Assembly: GCA_008360975.2 (NCBI GenBank)
Contig: CM039210.1
Span: 4,652,293 to 4,716,292, forward strand
DNA from: Lichenostomus cassidix
Taxonomy: Eukaryota; Chordata; Aves; Passeriformes; Meliphagidae
Reading direction: 5' to 3'
DNA: 64,000 nucleotides
Below the pieces are notes generated by a model. That model saw only the letters and a program-made list of their open reading frames with translations, had not been told where the DNA came from and ran no database searches. This document shows, piece by piece, positions 52,145 through 63,760 of this stretch. Made by a program: the position numbers and the translations under genes. The stretch's first letter is position 1. Each line of letters opens with the position of its first letter.

Positions 52145-52954
52145 CTAAAGCTTTATACTTCTTTGGATCTGATGTGCCGGGCCATCGAATCCACACAGTC
52201 CAGTATGCCCAGTCATCCCTTTCCTCCTCCTGGCCGAAGACATGGACCCTCTGTTCCTGGTCAGAGTATTCACTATCTGACCTTTGCGATGCCAGATGCT
52301 AAAAGTTCCCTCTCCAGGGTTGTAGGATATTGTTTTAGTTCTTTTATATCTGGGAGATCGCTGTTTGTCTTGTGGTCTCTCTGTAGCAACTACACTGACA
52401 GTCTTCTTGGGCAGCCCCTTCTTAACAGCTCTCTTCCCTCTCAGTTCACGGACAGGGACTTCCAGCTTAGAGGTGAGCTCACCATCCCACTTCCTCATGT
52501 CCTCCCCCTGGTCATGCAGAAAGAACCAGAGTTCACCATGCGGCCTCTGCTTGGAGCTTCGCTTTCCTCTGACTGGGGTAGGAAAGGAGCGATCTCTTGG
52601 TCTGCCCCTAAAAACTGGGGTGTTGGCTCGTAGGGATGAGGAAGTACCCAGAGTTTCTTCTACATTTTGGAGCCAGGAGGACGCCATCTCTACAGTTAGT
52701 GTATCCATTTGTGGGTAATACAATGATACCAAGCTTCTGGAATGCAATACAGGGACTCTTTGAACCACCTTCCTCCACATGGCCAGTGTGCAAGGGACAT
52801 CCTCTGGATCTTTAGAGACACTGTCATTCTTTAGATCACTATAGACAGCTTCTAGTACTGCTAATTCTCTCAAGTACTGGATACCTTTGTCTGCAGTGGT
52901 CCACATCCCTGGGGATTTCACAAGACCTTCCTTAAATGGATAACTTGCCCTCAC
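52145..52954 (-). pseudogene. ERV-L gag C-terminal region (269 codons open)
   Basis: The longest ERV-L frame. An N-terminal helical part resembles ERVL capsid (Leu-Arg-Glu-Leu-Ala...Tyr-Ser-Asp-Leu) and a basic Arg/Lys-rich C-terminal part may bind RNA. I see no CCHC knuckle. It is followed by the protease-RT region in the normal order. It is open by itself, but the gene is broken upstream by LTR-4b and other insertions. Confidence 0.65.
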
Positions 52955-53266
52955 ACTTGAGAGAAGCCGTTTCCAAACGCTGCAAATTGCTCCTTCCTTT
53001 CCAGTTCCTCTTTCAATTTCCTGATCTTTAGCAAGGGATCCCAGCTGTTAGGCTTCACAACCTTCTAACTGCTGACTGTTGGCCCCATTATCCCAGCATC
53101 AAAACAGCCAGGCAGAAATCCACTCACCTGGCTGGCGGCTGTAATCTTTTTGCAAGTCTCAAAGTTCTGATGAGGTCAGGGACCGAGTAACTTCGATTTC
53201 CTGTTTGACTTGCCTCCCTCCCTTCGATTCCTTTGTTAAAGGGCCTGCCTCTTCATCCAACCCCTC
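52955..53266 (-). pseudogene. ERV-L gag, middle, degraded
   Basis: Minus-strand continuation of gag with stops (Cys- and Lys-rich, Asp-Pro-Leu-Leu-Lys). No intact frame. Confidence 0.4.
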
Positions 53267-53924
53267 TGTGATATACACATATTATAGTATTGGTTTTTCA
53301 CAAATATTAAAATGGATGCTATGTGTATAATGTTAATTCTTACATAAGTAGCTTTGTTATAAAGATATAGTTGTGTAATAATAACTAATGCCTTTATTTT
53401 TGTAACTAACTTAACTTAGACATAGTGGTGAAATAGCTGATATGGTTGTTTTAGAATACTTGTGGTTAACTTACAATAACTGAAATAACTAAATCACCTG
53501 CTTGGTTGGATAACATCTGAGGAACGGGCACGACAAGGACCCCTGCCACTGACATTTCAACTATCAGCAACTGTCACCTGCTGAAACCACAGAACAGGGG
53601 GCTGATACACGACTCTCTAGACCACAACCAAGAGGACTGCGCATGCTCTAAAAAGGTGGATCAGAGGAGGGGCCATGCCAAAAAGTTCCTGGGACATGCA
53701 AACTAGTTTGGGGAAATGTTTGAATATGTATAATTGTTTATGAATATGTATTTGACTGATGCAATAGGAAGGGTATGTAAGGAATGTCTCCATCAGTAAC
53801 AGGGTTGCCTCTGGCTAAGGGCCAAGCACCCAGCGCTGCTACTTTTGCTTTATTGTCTTTGTCCCCTATTGTCCTTTATTAAAGTTTTTAAATTCTAGGA
53901 GGAAAGTGAACTTCGTTTTTCACA
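53267..53924 (+). mobile_element. Solo LTR-4b (658 bp)
   Basis: TGTGATATACAC start, GTTTTTCACA end. TSD CCTC at 53263-53266 and 53925-53928. ERV-P LTR family, opposite strand to ERV-P. Confidence 0.88.
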
Positions 53925-54525
53925 CCTCCTTTCCTGCTGTTACTTCCTCTCCCTCTTTGCGGCTTCTCGCTCTGGGACAGGCGGCAAGCCTTGAAGCTGC
54001 ACGAAAGAAGGCTAGCCGCTGCAACCCACACACGCGCCGGACCAGGCGCAGCAGTGAGTCCCGCGGGTGCAGCGCGGAGTGCCTCGGAGATGGGGGCCGG
54101 CAGGAGTCAAGGCGATTATGAAAGAGATGCAGTCTCTCAGGTCGGAATCCAGTGGTTTATTAGGTAGGAACGGCAGGGCAGGAAGGTAGAGGCAGCTGGA
54201 TTCTGGACGCGGAGAGCCCAGAACAATGCCGTGCATGGGGTTAAGAAGGGGGAGCAGGATGGGAGGGGTTTACACAGGAGAACCAACCGGAACGCGAGGG
54301 AAGCAGGATTGACAGGGACGCCTGGGAATGGGGACGCGAGGAGGGAAGTTACAGAATTTTGAAAACCGATGGTGAAACTCAGGTACATGGAACAAAGAAG
54401 AACCTTCTAGCTTGTTGGATCACGGTCCGGGAGGGTGGCACAGGCTGGCTGCCCCCCCGGACCGGGTCTCTGGTTCGTGTAAATCCCACCGGATCTGGGG
54501 CGGGCGGCCCCCCGAGGTTCTGCGG
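53925..54525. other. GC-rich unassigned stretch
   Basis: No gene recognised. CpG-rich at 53960-54110. TTTATTAGG near 54156 (AATAAA on the minus strand) suggests an LTR end on the minus strand. Confidence 0.35.
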
Positions 54526-54928
54526 CATGGCAGCAGTCTTCAAACCACGTCAATTCAAGCAGGAATATAGTGAGACTAGGAAAGAACTGGACTCCATCTC
54601 TGTTCTGCTAGAGAGGTTTATTTTGGGGTAACGGGAAAAGGGGTGCAGGGAAGGAGAAGGGGGAAGGGAGACAAGGCAGGGAGGAGATGCTAGCAGCCCA
54701 GAGATGGAAGACCTCGAGCTGGTCCAGGCTCTGCCTTTTAAGGGGAAGGAGAGGGGGCAGGGGCTGGCTCTCTCTGAGCCAGTCCCAGGAGGACGAAGGG
54801 AAGATTGGCAGGAGGGTTACACACCAATAGGTTTTGAGGTACAGCAGAGCATATTTCAAAATGAACCAATGGTATACAAAGCAGAGGGACAAAGGAGCAC
54901 ATGGAATCCTAACACTCCACGTTGCAAC
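54526..54928 (-). repeat. Probable LTR, minus strand
   Basis: Minus sense TGTTGCAACGTGG start at about 54928, a CCTTAAAAGGC box near 54740 and AAAATAAACC near 54617. The 3' end is uncertain. Confidence 0.45.
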
Positions 54929-55078
54929 ACTAGCTTTCAAGTCCATATAGGATAGAGAGGAGGAGATATCCAGAACCAATGTATTTGTTATCTGGTGCAT
55001 ATTAAGGATGCTAGCTGCAAGGTGTCTTGGGCGTGCATCGCTTTGTCACCCTAAGCTAAAGGTCTCCTCAAACCCAGG

Positions 55079-55784
55079 GCTCCTCCTCAGTGTCATCTGC
55101 TTCTAAGCTCATCTGAGCCAAGGCCACTGCTATACCTCTTCTTCCTCCCTTACTAATCGGTGGTATGGGCCTGCAACTTGCCTTGTCCATTTTTTTTCAC
55201 TACTGGGGCAATTACTGTAGTTGCTGTGGTTTGAGTTCCTCTCTCAGCCATAGTTGTGGTTTGAGTCCTTGCCTGAAACACAGTTTGTGTTCCTGCCTCA
55301 ACTACAGTCATCTGAGTACTGAACAGAGGTTTGGTAGGCCCAGGCCAGGCCCTAGTACAGGGTGAGAAGCTGCTCACATTCGTGGGGTTAAACAAGACAC
55401 CCTTCTGTCAGTTGAGGGGCCAGTTTGTTAGGGTTGTTTACTTGTTCAGGAGTAAAGTCCCAGGCAATGGGAAGTGATAACCACCCTAGAAACCTGCCCA
55501 AATCCCTCCACACACCTTTCCACTGAGGAACTGGATGCCTCAGGGCAGATTTTAATAGCTCCTCACCTAAAGGTTTTTTTCTCTTGCTCTAGGAGGACAA
55601 CAAATTCCATTAATTCCATTGTGTAACAACAGTATCGGCTAATATTATTAACAGTATCAATCAGCTTATATAAGGATAGGCAACGCCTGTGGAAGTCTGC
55701 AGTAAAAAATCATCCACATTCAAATCCACCCTGGGTAGGGAGAAGGAATTGTATTCATTCATTGTAATTGTGTGTTCCAACATG
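55079..55784 (-). pseudogene. ERV-L gag N-terminal region with TQT repeats
   Basis: Minus-strand sequence matching the start of avian ERVL Gag as I remember it. The best frame (55395-55153, 80 codons) carries three Thr-Gln-Thr motifs about 11 residues apart, then a Lys-rich stretch. Upstream (to 55784) a Phe-Leu-Gly-Trp-Leu-Ser-Leu-Pro-Ile-Ala-Trp-Asp-Phe-Thr-Pro-Glu-Gln motif is readable. Stops present; interrupted by LTR-4c at 55789. Confidence 0.65.
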
Positions 55785-55788
55785 TTCC

Positions 55789-56408
55789 TGTGAAAAATGA
55801 AGCTTCACTCTCCTGTTAGAATGTAAGAAATTTAATAAAGGACAATAGGGGACAAAGACAATAAAGCAAAGTAACAGCGCTGGGTGCTTGGCCCTTAGCC
55901 AAAAGCACACCATGATTACAGGGTTCAGACTTTACATAGTTAACGATTGCATCATCCAAATGCATATTCATAGACAATTATGCATATTCAAACATTTCTT
56001 CAAACTAGTTTACATGTTCCATGAACCTTTTTGCATGGTCCCTCCTCTGGCCCACCTTTTGTTGAGCTTGCGTGTTCCTTTTTTTAAGTCCTGTATCTCC
56101 CCCCTGTTCTGTGGTTTCAGCAGGTGATGGTGGCTGATAGAAATGTCAGAGGCAGGGATCCTTGTCACGCCCACTTTTCAGATGTTATCCAACTAAGCAC
56201 GTGGTTTAATTATTGTAGGTTAACTATAAGTATTCTAAAACAACTATATTAGCTATTTCAACACTACACCTAAGTTACTTGCAAAGAAAAAGAAAGGTAT
56301 TTAGTTATTATTATATAACAAAGCTGTTTCTGTAAGAATCAACACCATACACATAGCATCCATCTCGAAATTTGTGAAAAGCCAACACTATAATATGTAT
56401 TTATCACA
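55789..56408 (-). mobile_element. Solo LTR-4c (620 bp)
   Basis: TGTGAAAAATG...TTATCACA on the plus strand; TSD TTCC at 55785-55788 and 56409-56412. ERV-P LTR family. Confidence 0.9.
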
Positions 56409-56412
56409 TTCC

Positions 56413-56571
56413 AAAACTCAGCAAAATAAAAAGATAAGTAGTACGGCTTCTGAATGCTGCATGCCACACAGGAGCTTGCTACTTGAGAACTACTATTGAC
56501 CATTTACTAGAGCATGCATATATATATATAACTGCCTTTATCTCGCCCCCCCATACAGGTGCCAAAAGGAA
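56413..56571 (-). pseudogene. ERV-L leader or gag start, degraded
   Basis: Continues past LTR-4c to the LTR-like start at 56572. An (AT)n run is at 56518-56532. No clear frame. Confidence 0.35.
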
Positions 56572-57090
56572 TGTAGTGGTTTGACCTTGGCTAGTTGCCA
56601 GGTGCCCATTAAGCTGCTATATAACTCCCTTTCCCAGTGGGACAGGAGAAAGAATAAGATGGAGAACAACCAGTGGGTGAGATCAGGCAGTTTTACTGCA
56701 GTGAAAGAAAGAAAGGAGTCTTCCATAGAGCATGAGAGCCGGTGATCCCCAGTGTTGAGGAATACATTTAGTGCAGGCAGCTCGCTGTGCAGCTGCAGTT
56801 TGAGCTGCAGGTTGAGCTCTGTGTGGTGGGAGACCCAGGCAAGAGGCCATGAACTGTCAACCCTTTGCATAACAAAGGGCATAAAGATCGGTGGCTCCAG
56901 TCAGATAACCAGACACTCAGAGACACAACAGGAGCCGAGGACTCAGAAGGAAAAAATGCCCAGGGGTTCCTTTGTTCGGAGTCCCTCCCCGGAGGCACCA
57001 GCTCAAGCTGTTTCTGTGTTACTGCACCATGAATAAATTGCTTTATGGAATAAGACATCTACGACACTGCTAGGGGAAATCTGGTCTGGC
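56572..57090 (-). repeat. Probable ERVL-type LTR (ERV-L 5' LTR candidate)
   Basis: The plus strand begins TGTAGTGGTTTGACC, the complement of an ...ACCA(T/C)GACA-like LTR end, comparable with 33020-33033. It lies directly upstream (in minus sense) of ERV-L gag, where the 5' LTR belongs. The outer end is uncertain; AATAAA occurs on the plus strand near 57032. Confidence 0.45.
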
Positions 57091-57229
57091 TGTGTGTGAG
57101 TGGGGTGTGTAAGGAGTCAAGCAGGGACACATCAGCTCACCAGAACAACCTGTTGCAAAGGGGCTTCGGTCCCAGCAGTTAAAGTTTATGGTGGTGGGTG
57201 TGTGACTGCCACAGTGCCATCTGAATGGT

Positions 57230-58235
57230 CAGACTAGGAAAACATTTTAAAAAAGGGTAAAAAGGAGGACCCTGGAAACTACCGCCCTGTCAGCTTAACC
57301 TCTGTGCCTGGGAAGATCATGGAACAGATTCTCCTAGAAGCTCTGCTAAGGCTCATGGAGGACAGGGAGGTGATTTGAGACAGCCAGCACAGCTTCACCA
57401 AGAGCAAGTCTAGCCTGGCCAACCCAGTGTCCTTTTCTGTTGGTGTGACTACATCAGTGGAAAAAAGGAGGACTACAGATGTAATTTATCTAGACTTCTG
57501 TAAAGCCTTTGACACAGTCCCCTACAACATCCTTCTCTTGTGTATTAGTTTGAAAACAAACCAGTGGGGAATCGCAAGTCAGGATTATAATTTAATAGAA
57601 AAATTAAAAAATAAGTGCAATAATACAAGGAAAAATACTGACAAAGTCAGATACAACCTGACACCCTGTTAGGGTGGTGGTAGTAGTCCAAATGAAGTAG
57701 TTCAGTTGAAGCGGTGATCCAAGGAAGGTCTGGTCTCCTCCTGAAGGACCAGTGGTGGCTCTTGTCCTCTGGGAATGCAGTACACAGGGCTGCTTGGGCA
57801 GTTCCAAAGCCAGGTTATATCCAGGTGGGAATGCTTGGCTCCTCCCTCCTGGGCAGAGCATCTTACAATAGGATAAGTCCATGAGTCGTGCGGTGGGTTA
57901 TTGATGGCCCATTGACTGTTATCAGGGGTGAGTCATAGCAAGAGATAACAGCTAATGCCCCACAGCTTGTGGTAACAGAATACTAAATAAATCTATATTG
58001 TAACCTAGGACATCTTGAAATTGGAGAGCAATGAATTTGATGCATGTACTGTTAGATGGATAAGGGATTGGTTGGACAGTTATATCCAGAGGGTATTGGT
58101 TAACATCTCTGAGTCCTGATGGACATCAGTGACAAGTGATGTCCCTCAGGAGTCCGTATTGGGACCAGTGTTTGTTATTTAATATCTTCATTAATGACAT
58201 AGATGAAGGGATCGAGTCCAGCCTTGAGAAAGGGG
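57230..58235 (+). pseudogene. CR1 LINE ORF2 fragment, split by LTR-6a
   Basis: Reverse-transcriptase core of CR1 in two parts: 57270-57540 (Asn-Tyr-Arg-Pro-Val, Tyr-Leu-Asp-Phe-x-Lys-Ala-Phe-Asp) and 58013-58235 (Trp-Ile-Arg-Asp-Trp-Leu, Gly-Pro-Val). LTR-6a lies between with a TCTTG TSD. Stops present. Confidence 0.9.
57541..58012 (-). mobile_element. Solo LTR-6a (472 bp) in CR1
   Basis: Plus strand TGTATTAG...AGGACA. TSD TCTTG at 57536-57540 and 58013-58017. Inverted copy of 58395-58879. Confidence 0.92.
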
Positions 58236-58249
58236 TAATCAATAGGTAA

Positions 58250-59230
58250 CTCAAGTTAACTATTGAGAGACAGAATATGTGAATTCTAAAACCTAGAAAA
58301 ACAGGATTCCATTAATCTTATCAAGATAAGAGGGACAAAAGAATCCATTTGAAGCCAGCACAAGGAACCACTGAATCATCCCACAGAGGACTACTGTCCT
58401 AGGTTGCAATATAGATGTATTTAGTATTCTATTACCACAAGCTGTGGGGCACTGGTTGTTATCGCCTGCTATGACTCATCCCTGATAACAGTTAATGGGC
58501 TATCAAGAAACCACCACATGACTCATGGAATTATCTCATCTTATTGTGAGATGCTCTGCCCGGGAGGGAGGAGCCAAGCATTTCCACCTGGATATAACCT
58601 GCGCTCTTGAAAGGTACAGTGAGCCCTGTCTACTGGATTCCCAGAGGACAAGAGCTACCACTGGACCGTCAGGTGGAGACCAGACCTTCCACAGGATCAC
58701 CACTTCAACCTAACTACTTTACTTGGACTGCTACCACCATCCTGACTAACAGGGTGTCAGGTTATATCTGATTTTGTCAGTGTTTTTTTTCTTGTATTAT
58801 TGCACTTATTTTTTAATTTTTCTATGAAATTATAATCCTGACTTGTAATCTCCTACTGGTTTGTTTTCAAACTAATACAACTACCCATGCTCCAGAGAAA
58901 AAGGCGAAAGGTGCATTGTGATGAAGACTTTTGGAACCATCATCTTGGAGGTGTCTTTGGGGCCTCCAAAGACCACCGGGACATACAGAGCATGCATGGT
59001 GCACATGCTAATGATAGTAATGACTTCCGAGAAATGATTTGTATAACCACTCCTATCCTGGGGAATGTGATGAATATTCATGAATTTTACCTGTAACACA
59101 GTGTCTTTGGAAGTACTAGTGTGTGTGTTTGGAGGAGGGAATCCCCCACACCCGGTGCACCGAATAAAGCAAATACCCATTTCTCTGACTTTGTCTCTGA
59201 AGTGTCTCCAGGCCTGCTTGGGGCAAATCA
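58250..59230 (+). repeat. LTR-5c, split by LTR-6b
   Basis: It shares the CTTATCAAGATAA segment (about 58315) and the CCGAATAAAGCAAATACCC end region (59160) with LTR-5a/b, ending GGGGCAAATCA at 59230. LTR-6b splits it. The left end is uncertain. Confidence 0.72.
58395..58879 (+). mobile_element. Solo LTR-6b (485 bp) nested in LTR-5c
   Basis: TGTCCTAGG start, CTAATACA end. TSD ACTAC at 58390-58394 and 58880-58884. Confidence 0.92.
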
Positions 59231-60200
59231 AATTGGCACCTTCAGATGGGACCCTAACTCTGCTTGGCTGCCGGATCCAGGGGTAAGCAGAGCTCCCAGT
59301 CACGACCCTGAATTTTCAGGGGGAGCTCAGTTGTTCTTTGGCTCACGGTGGGGGTAGACTAAGGACCATCTGCATAAAATTAAGGTATTTGCTATTTTTT
59401 AAAAAGCAAAAATGCCTGCAAGTCTGGGGTACAAGTCCCCAAGGGTGGGTTGAGACTGGGTCTCCCAAAATTAATCCCCAAGGGGTTGGACCCCCAGGGT
59501 TGGACCCCACTGTACTGCACCATCGTACTGCTACTTCTGTCTGTCATTATTTTGTTACTGTGTGAGTGTGAACGAATGAGACGTGTCTCCAACATGAGGT
59601 GATAGTGGAGCTCCATCTGCGGTTCCGTTATCTGGCGACAGAAACAGCCAGAGAAAAGCAAAGCAATTGGCAAAGAGTGAATGAGTATAAATCATATATA
59701 ATCTGTTGGTTTGGAGTATCTGGAGGGGGGCAGATTGTATTATTGGAGGGGAAAGATTTTAGCTATTGAATTGACAACACCCAGACCCCCAACACCTTTG
59801 TAATGTAGCTCCATTTTATTTTCCTTTTGAAATCCTGTGTTTAGTGTGTGGAAACTGTTGTGAGACTTGGACTTTGTGTGTTTATGTTAATTGTGAGAGG
59901 AAGTGATATTGTCTATTTGTTCAAGTGCTTTTGAAATTTTTGGAATGTGTGTGCGTGTACTGTGTGTGGAAATTACCTGTGTCACATTGTATTTTGGCTG
60001 CATATAAATTCATGTGGGGACACCCGCAAGATAAAAGTAATTAGCTGAGTCTAATAGGTATCCCTTTGGGACTCCTGTGTGTCTTTAGCTGCTGGAATAT
60101 GGTTGTGTAGAATGTTGCAGTAGAAAGAGTGGGCATGCAGGTAGATAGAGTAAAAGAAAGAAGGAAGAAGAGGGAAGAGAGGAGAAAGAAAAAGGATTGG
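59231..60200 (+). pseudogene. Decayed ERV leader related to ERV-A
   Basis: It follows LTR-5c. 59890-60060 matches the ERV-A leader just before gag (22525-22700), and 60095-60160 matches the gag cysteine-cluster region (22680-23200) with most of the gag start missing. 59231-59880 has no recognisable gene. Confidence 0.6.
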
Positions 60201-60289
60201 GATGTTTTTCAGCACCTTCCCCTGTCTTGTTCTCCAATTTTGCCAGCTGACTCTGGTGCCTAATAATTTTGGGGTTTTTTTTCTCTTAA

Positions 60290-60670
60290 TGCGTCTGTAA
60301 CTTGGTGTAGTTCTGTGCTCTTACAGAATGCTGAAAACCTCTGTTTCCAACACATTTAAACAAAACAAAGCTCTCTGGATAGAGATTCAAGGACATATTC
60401 ATTACCCTAGGGCCCGAAAATATGTAAACAACAGTGGAAAGGGGGGAGCAGGGCCTGGGGTGGTCAGTATCATCACCTGAAGGTGTGATTGGAGAACTAG
60501 GGACCAATATGCTAATAAGAAAAAATGTATAAAAGGTGAAGAGCTCATGACCTGGTGTGCATTTTGGGTGTAGTCCCCAAGGGGGACTTTGCTTGCCCGA
60601 ATGTACCTTGAAGGCCTTGAATAAATTTGTCCGCTTTTTATACACCTAATTGTTTTGGCCTCTGTTTTCA
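60290..60670 (+). repeat. Probable solo LTR
   Basis: TATAAAAGG near 60529 and AATAAATTTG near 60622 give promoter-to-polyadenylation spacing typical of an LTR. Ends not resolved. Confidence 0.45.
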
Positions 60671-61555
60671 GGGAGCCAGTTTCAGGCATCAACTCAGGGC
60701 CAGCTCCAGGTCACCTATATTCTCCGCTTTCGGAGCAGCAGGAGCAAGCACAGAGGTGCGGGGCTGGGAGGATGGGCTGGGGGCCTGTGGGGAGGTGCAG
60801 AGCCGAGCTGGAGCTGTAGGACAGCTATGAGCTCAGCACCAGGCAGTCCCTGACCCTGTCACCCCCCGGGGCAGAGGTGGCAGTGGCCCTCCAGCCTCCA
60901 TGAGGCTCCAGGACACCCCAGTCACCTGTGGTGCTGCTAGCTGGGCCTGCTGGGAGCGCTGGAGGGGAGGGCTGCATTTGGACATGATGCCTTAAAAGCT
61001 GGTAAAAATAAGTGGCAGACACAGCAGTATAGGGAAAAAGAGTATTACCTTGGTTTTTAATAGGATCCCAGGTGTACCCTTGTCAAAGCTGGAAACACAC
61101 TGAGCAGCACACCCCGTGTACAATGCGTATACAATTTTATGGACCTTACAAATTAGCATATCAACTTAAAATCCCCCAATAAGAAACTTAACAAATCAAG
61201 TAATTGTCCCCCTACTCTAATTATCCCCCCCTCCCCCCAAGTGAGGCTACAGTTTAGTTTACAAAAACATGTACCAGAGAGGAGGCTCCGTCCAAGGTTG
61301 GAGCCTCTAGTTTTGAGATAATAGGGATGTTTCATCTTCCCCAGAGAACCCCGAACTAGGCTAAATATCAGAATACAAGGATTATAGACATGTAGGGCTA
61401 AGGTGCAGGGAGTGTTTGTGAAAGGTACAAGGAAAGGGAAAGGGTATAAAAATGTATAAAAAGGGTATAAAGAGAAAAGACAAAAACCATCAGGCATCAG
61501 ACACTGCGGAAGGAATATTTGGAAAATGCAGATTGTACATGGAAGGATTAGGATT
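60671..61555. other. No gene seen
   Basis: GC-rich to about 60990, then AT-rich. Frames are short and overlapping. C-runs at 61220-61240. Confidence 0.5.
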
Positions 61556-62470
61556 GTCTGTTTAGAGTTTTGTTTGGGTCACCAGAATGATTTTGTGGGA
61601 GAATGAGCACCCCCCAGGCAGTAGTGGGGGTGGGGGCTAGAGGAGGAGCAGAATAAGCCCCTGAATGAACTGGTTAAAAAGATACAGCAAATATATGTAA
61701 GAAGGGATCAGTGTGCTATCTGCAGGGCAGAGAGACACTGAATGCAGGAATGTCTGTGGAAACAGTTAGATCCTCGGGGGAGGAAGTCCAGTGATTAATA
61801 GAAATGAATTGTTAAGGATGTCAGGGGCTCCCATTATACCAGGGATGCCCCACACAAGAGCCCTTGATAACTTTTCAGGTAAGCCTACATCGAGAGGAGA
61901 TGTGAAGGCTCTTGATTCACTTTGAATTTTATCCCTAAGAGAGGAAATTGTCAACAAAATCTTTAATTATTCAAGAGGTGAGTGGAAAAGATGAAGTGTG
62001 CACTTATTCAGCCACTATTGGTAGATGTGGGGAATAAGTTTGAAATGCATGAATTTCTGTTTGTTCCTAATTGTAATTGTAATTTACTAGAAAGAGATTT
62101 GATGACTAAAGTCGGAATGCACATTAATATTGTAAAGAAATACAAAAGCTAACATTGTGGTATCTTTGTCTGAGAAGTCATGCTGAAATAAACCCAAAAG
62201 TGTGGGCAGCCTCAGGGAAAATGTTATAATAGATAATGAAAATAAATCAATAGTAATAGTATAAGTGGCTATTCTCTATTTAAAGTAACTACCAAAATGT
62301 TACTGTGCTTAAAACACAAGTGCATGGTGAATTCAAAAGTCTTTGGTGTACACAAGGATTTGGAGTTTGGTTAAAAAAAAACAAAACAAAACTAAAGTTC
62401 CACGTGTAAGAACCCTCAGAAACTTAATGTGTATAAAGGATATACCAAATTTTGTAATTAACTATTTCAG
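61556..62470 (+). pseudogene. Decayed gamma-like gag-pro remnant
   Basis: Near 61705-61750 there is a ruined zinc knuckle (Cys-x2-Cys-x4-His with a stop, then Cys). At 61985-62150 a protease remnant reads like the ERV-A segment at 24500-24690 (Phe-Leu-(Tyr/Phe)-(Met/Val)-Pro...Leu-x-(Gly/Glu)-Arg-Asp). No intact frame. Confidence 0.55.
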
Positions 62471-62554
62471 AGTTAAAGTCTCCTGCCTGGGTTACTCTGA
62501 GTGGTTGGTTTTTTTATGAGCAGAGTTTTGCTCAAGTGCTTCTGAGTTCTTTAG
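62471..62554 (+). repeat. ERV-A/B leader fragment
   Basis: It matches the last T-arm-like unit, the T-run and following leader (22477-22545) with some changes, and passes directly into repeat G. Confidence 0.65.
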
Positions 62555-63760
62555 CCTTCAAGCAGCCAGAGAAATTGTCTTAGAGGAGATGCAAATTGAC
62601 ACTGCTGAGAGAAAGCGTGAACAATGTCTTCCCCTCAAAACCAAGCTCTGTGTGCTTGCAGAGAAGGAAAACAACTGGCTGTGTTGTAAAATAAAACCAG
62701 CTAGCATAACATATAAGAATTTCCAATGGGGGTTGAAGGAGACAAGAATTCATCCTTCTCCCCACTCTAACATGTGTTATCACTGTGCAAGTTTGTTTTA
62801 ATATCATTAACAACTTTGAATGTTCAAGTGTATCCTCATCAGATAAAAATCTGAGAGTGTCCAGATATGAGACAAGGAGCCACTCAAGCCACAGAAGCAA
62901 AAAGAACTGCTGACTTCCCTCATGACTGTGAGATCTACGGCCAGAGACTCCTCTCTAATGTGAAACTCCAGACAAAGAGGAACACAAAAGAACCATATTG
63001 GACAATATAATATACAGTAAATCTGTTAAAAGCTGCAACGCCAAAAGGAAACGCATTAAATGGTTTTGCTTTTTGTATTTCCAGAACAGTGTTATCCATA
63101 GAAGGAAGATACTGCCTTTGAGAAATTGCTAGAGATCATGGACCGATCTGCCAGGCTTTGGTCTCTGCAATTTAAAAGATGCTTTTAAATTTAAAATAGC
63201 AGTTACTATTCATATGAATTCCAGTATGCTTTCCTCTTTCCTTTCTGTTCTGTCTGCTAGAATTCTCACCAAAAGAGGGGGGAGGGAGAAGATAGTCTAA
63301 TTAGATCACAAGCAGGGAAAACTAACAATACAAGAGTCCTAGTCAGTTAATTAAATTACGAATGAGAAAAGCTATCAGTGGTCCTGATCACTGTCTTGAG
63401 CCATGAAGTGGGCTGCCAAAAACTGAAAAGATTTATGTCTCTGAGACACTTCAGGATGCCTGTGTGTGTGGGGAGGGGGCAGGTCAGGCCTTGCCCTGGT
63501 GAGACAGTGAACTGTTCCTCACCCCACCCCCAGAGCATCCCAGCCCTGCAGTGGGGCCAGTCATGGACACAGCAGAGACAGTGCTCCACAGAACTCCAAT
63601 CCCAGCCCTGCAGTGGTGCTCTCAGTCATGGACACAGCTGGGGCAGTGCTCCATTCTCCCCACCCCTGACTCCTGGGAAACCCAGAAAGCAAATCCCTCG
63701 GGGGGATGGAAGGCCCAAGAAAGCCAATGGAATTAACATTCCTCTTAGAACATATATTCT
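62555..63760 (+). repeat. Repeat G, copy 2
   Basis: Shared with 47281-49770 but without the two solo LTRs and about 370 bp. Here G directly follows leader sequence; in ERV-B it follows a gag piece. 63536-63650 has a tandem duplication of CATCCCAGCCCTGCAGTGG plus CATGGACACAGC units. No gene recognised. Confidence 0.65.
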
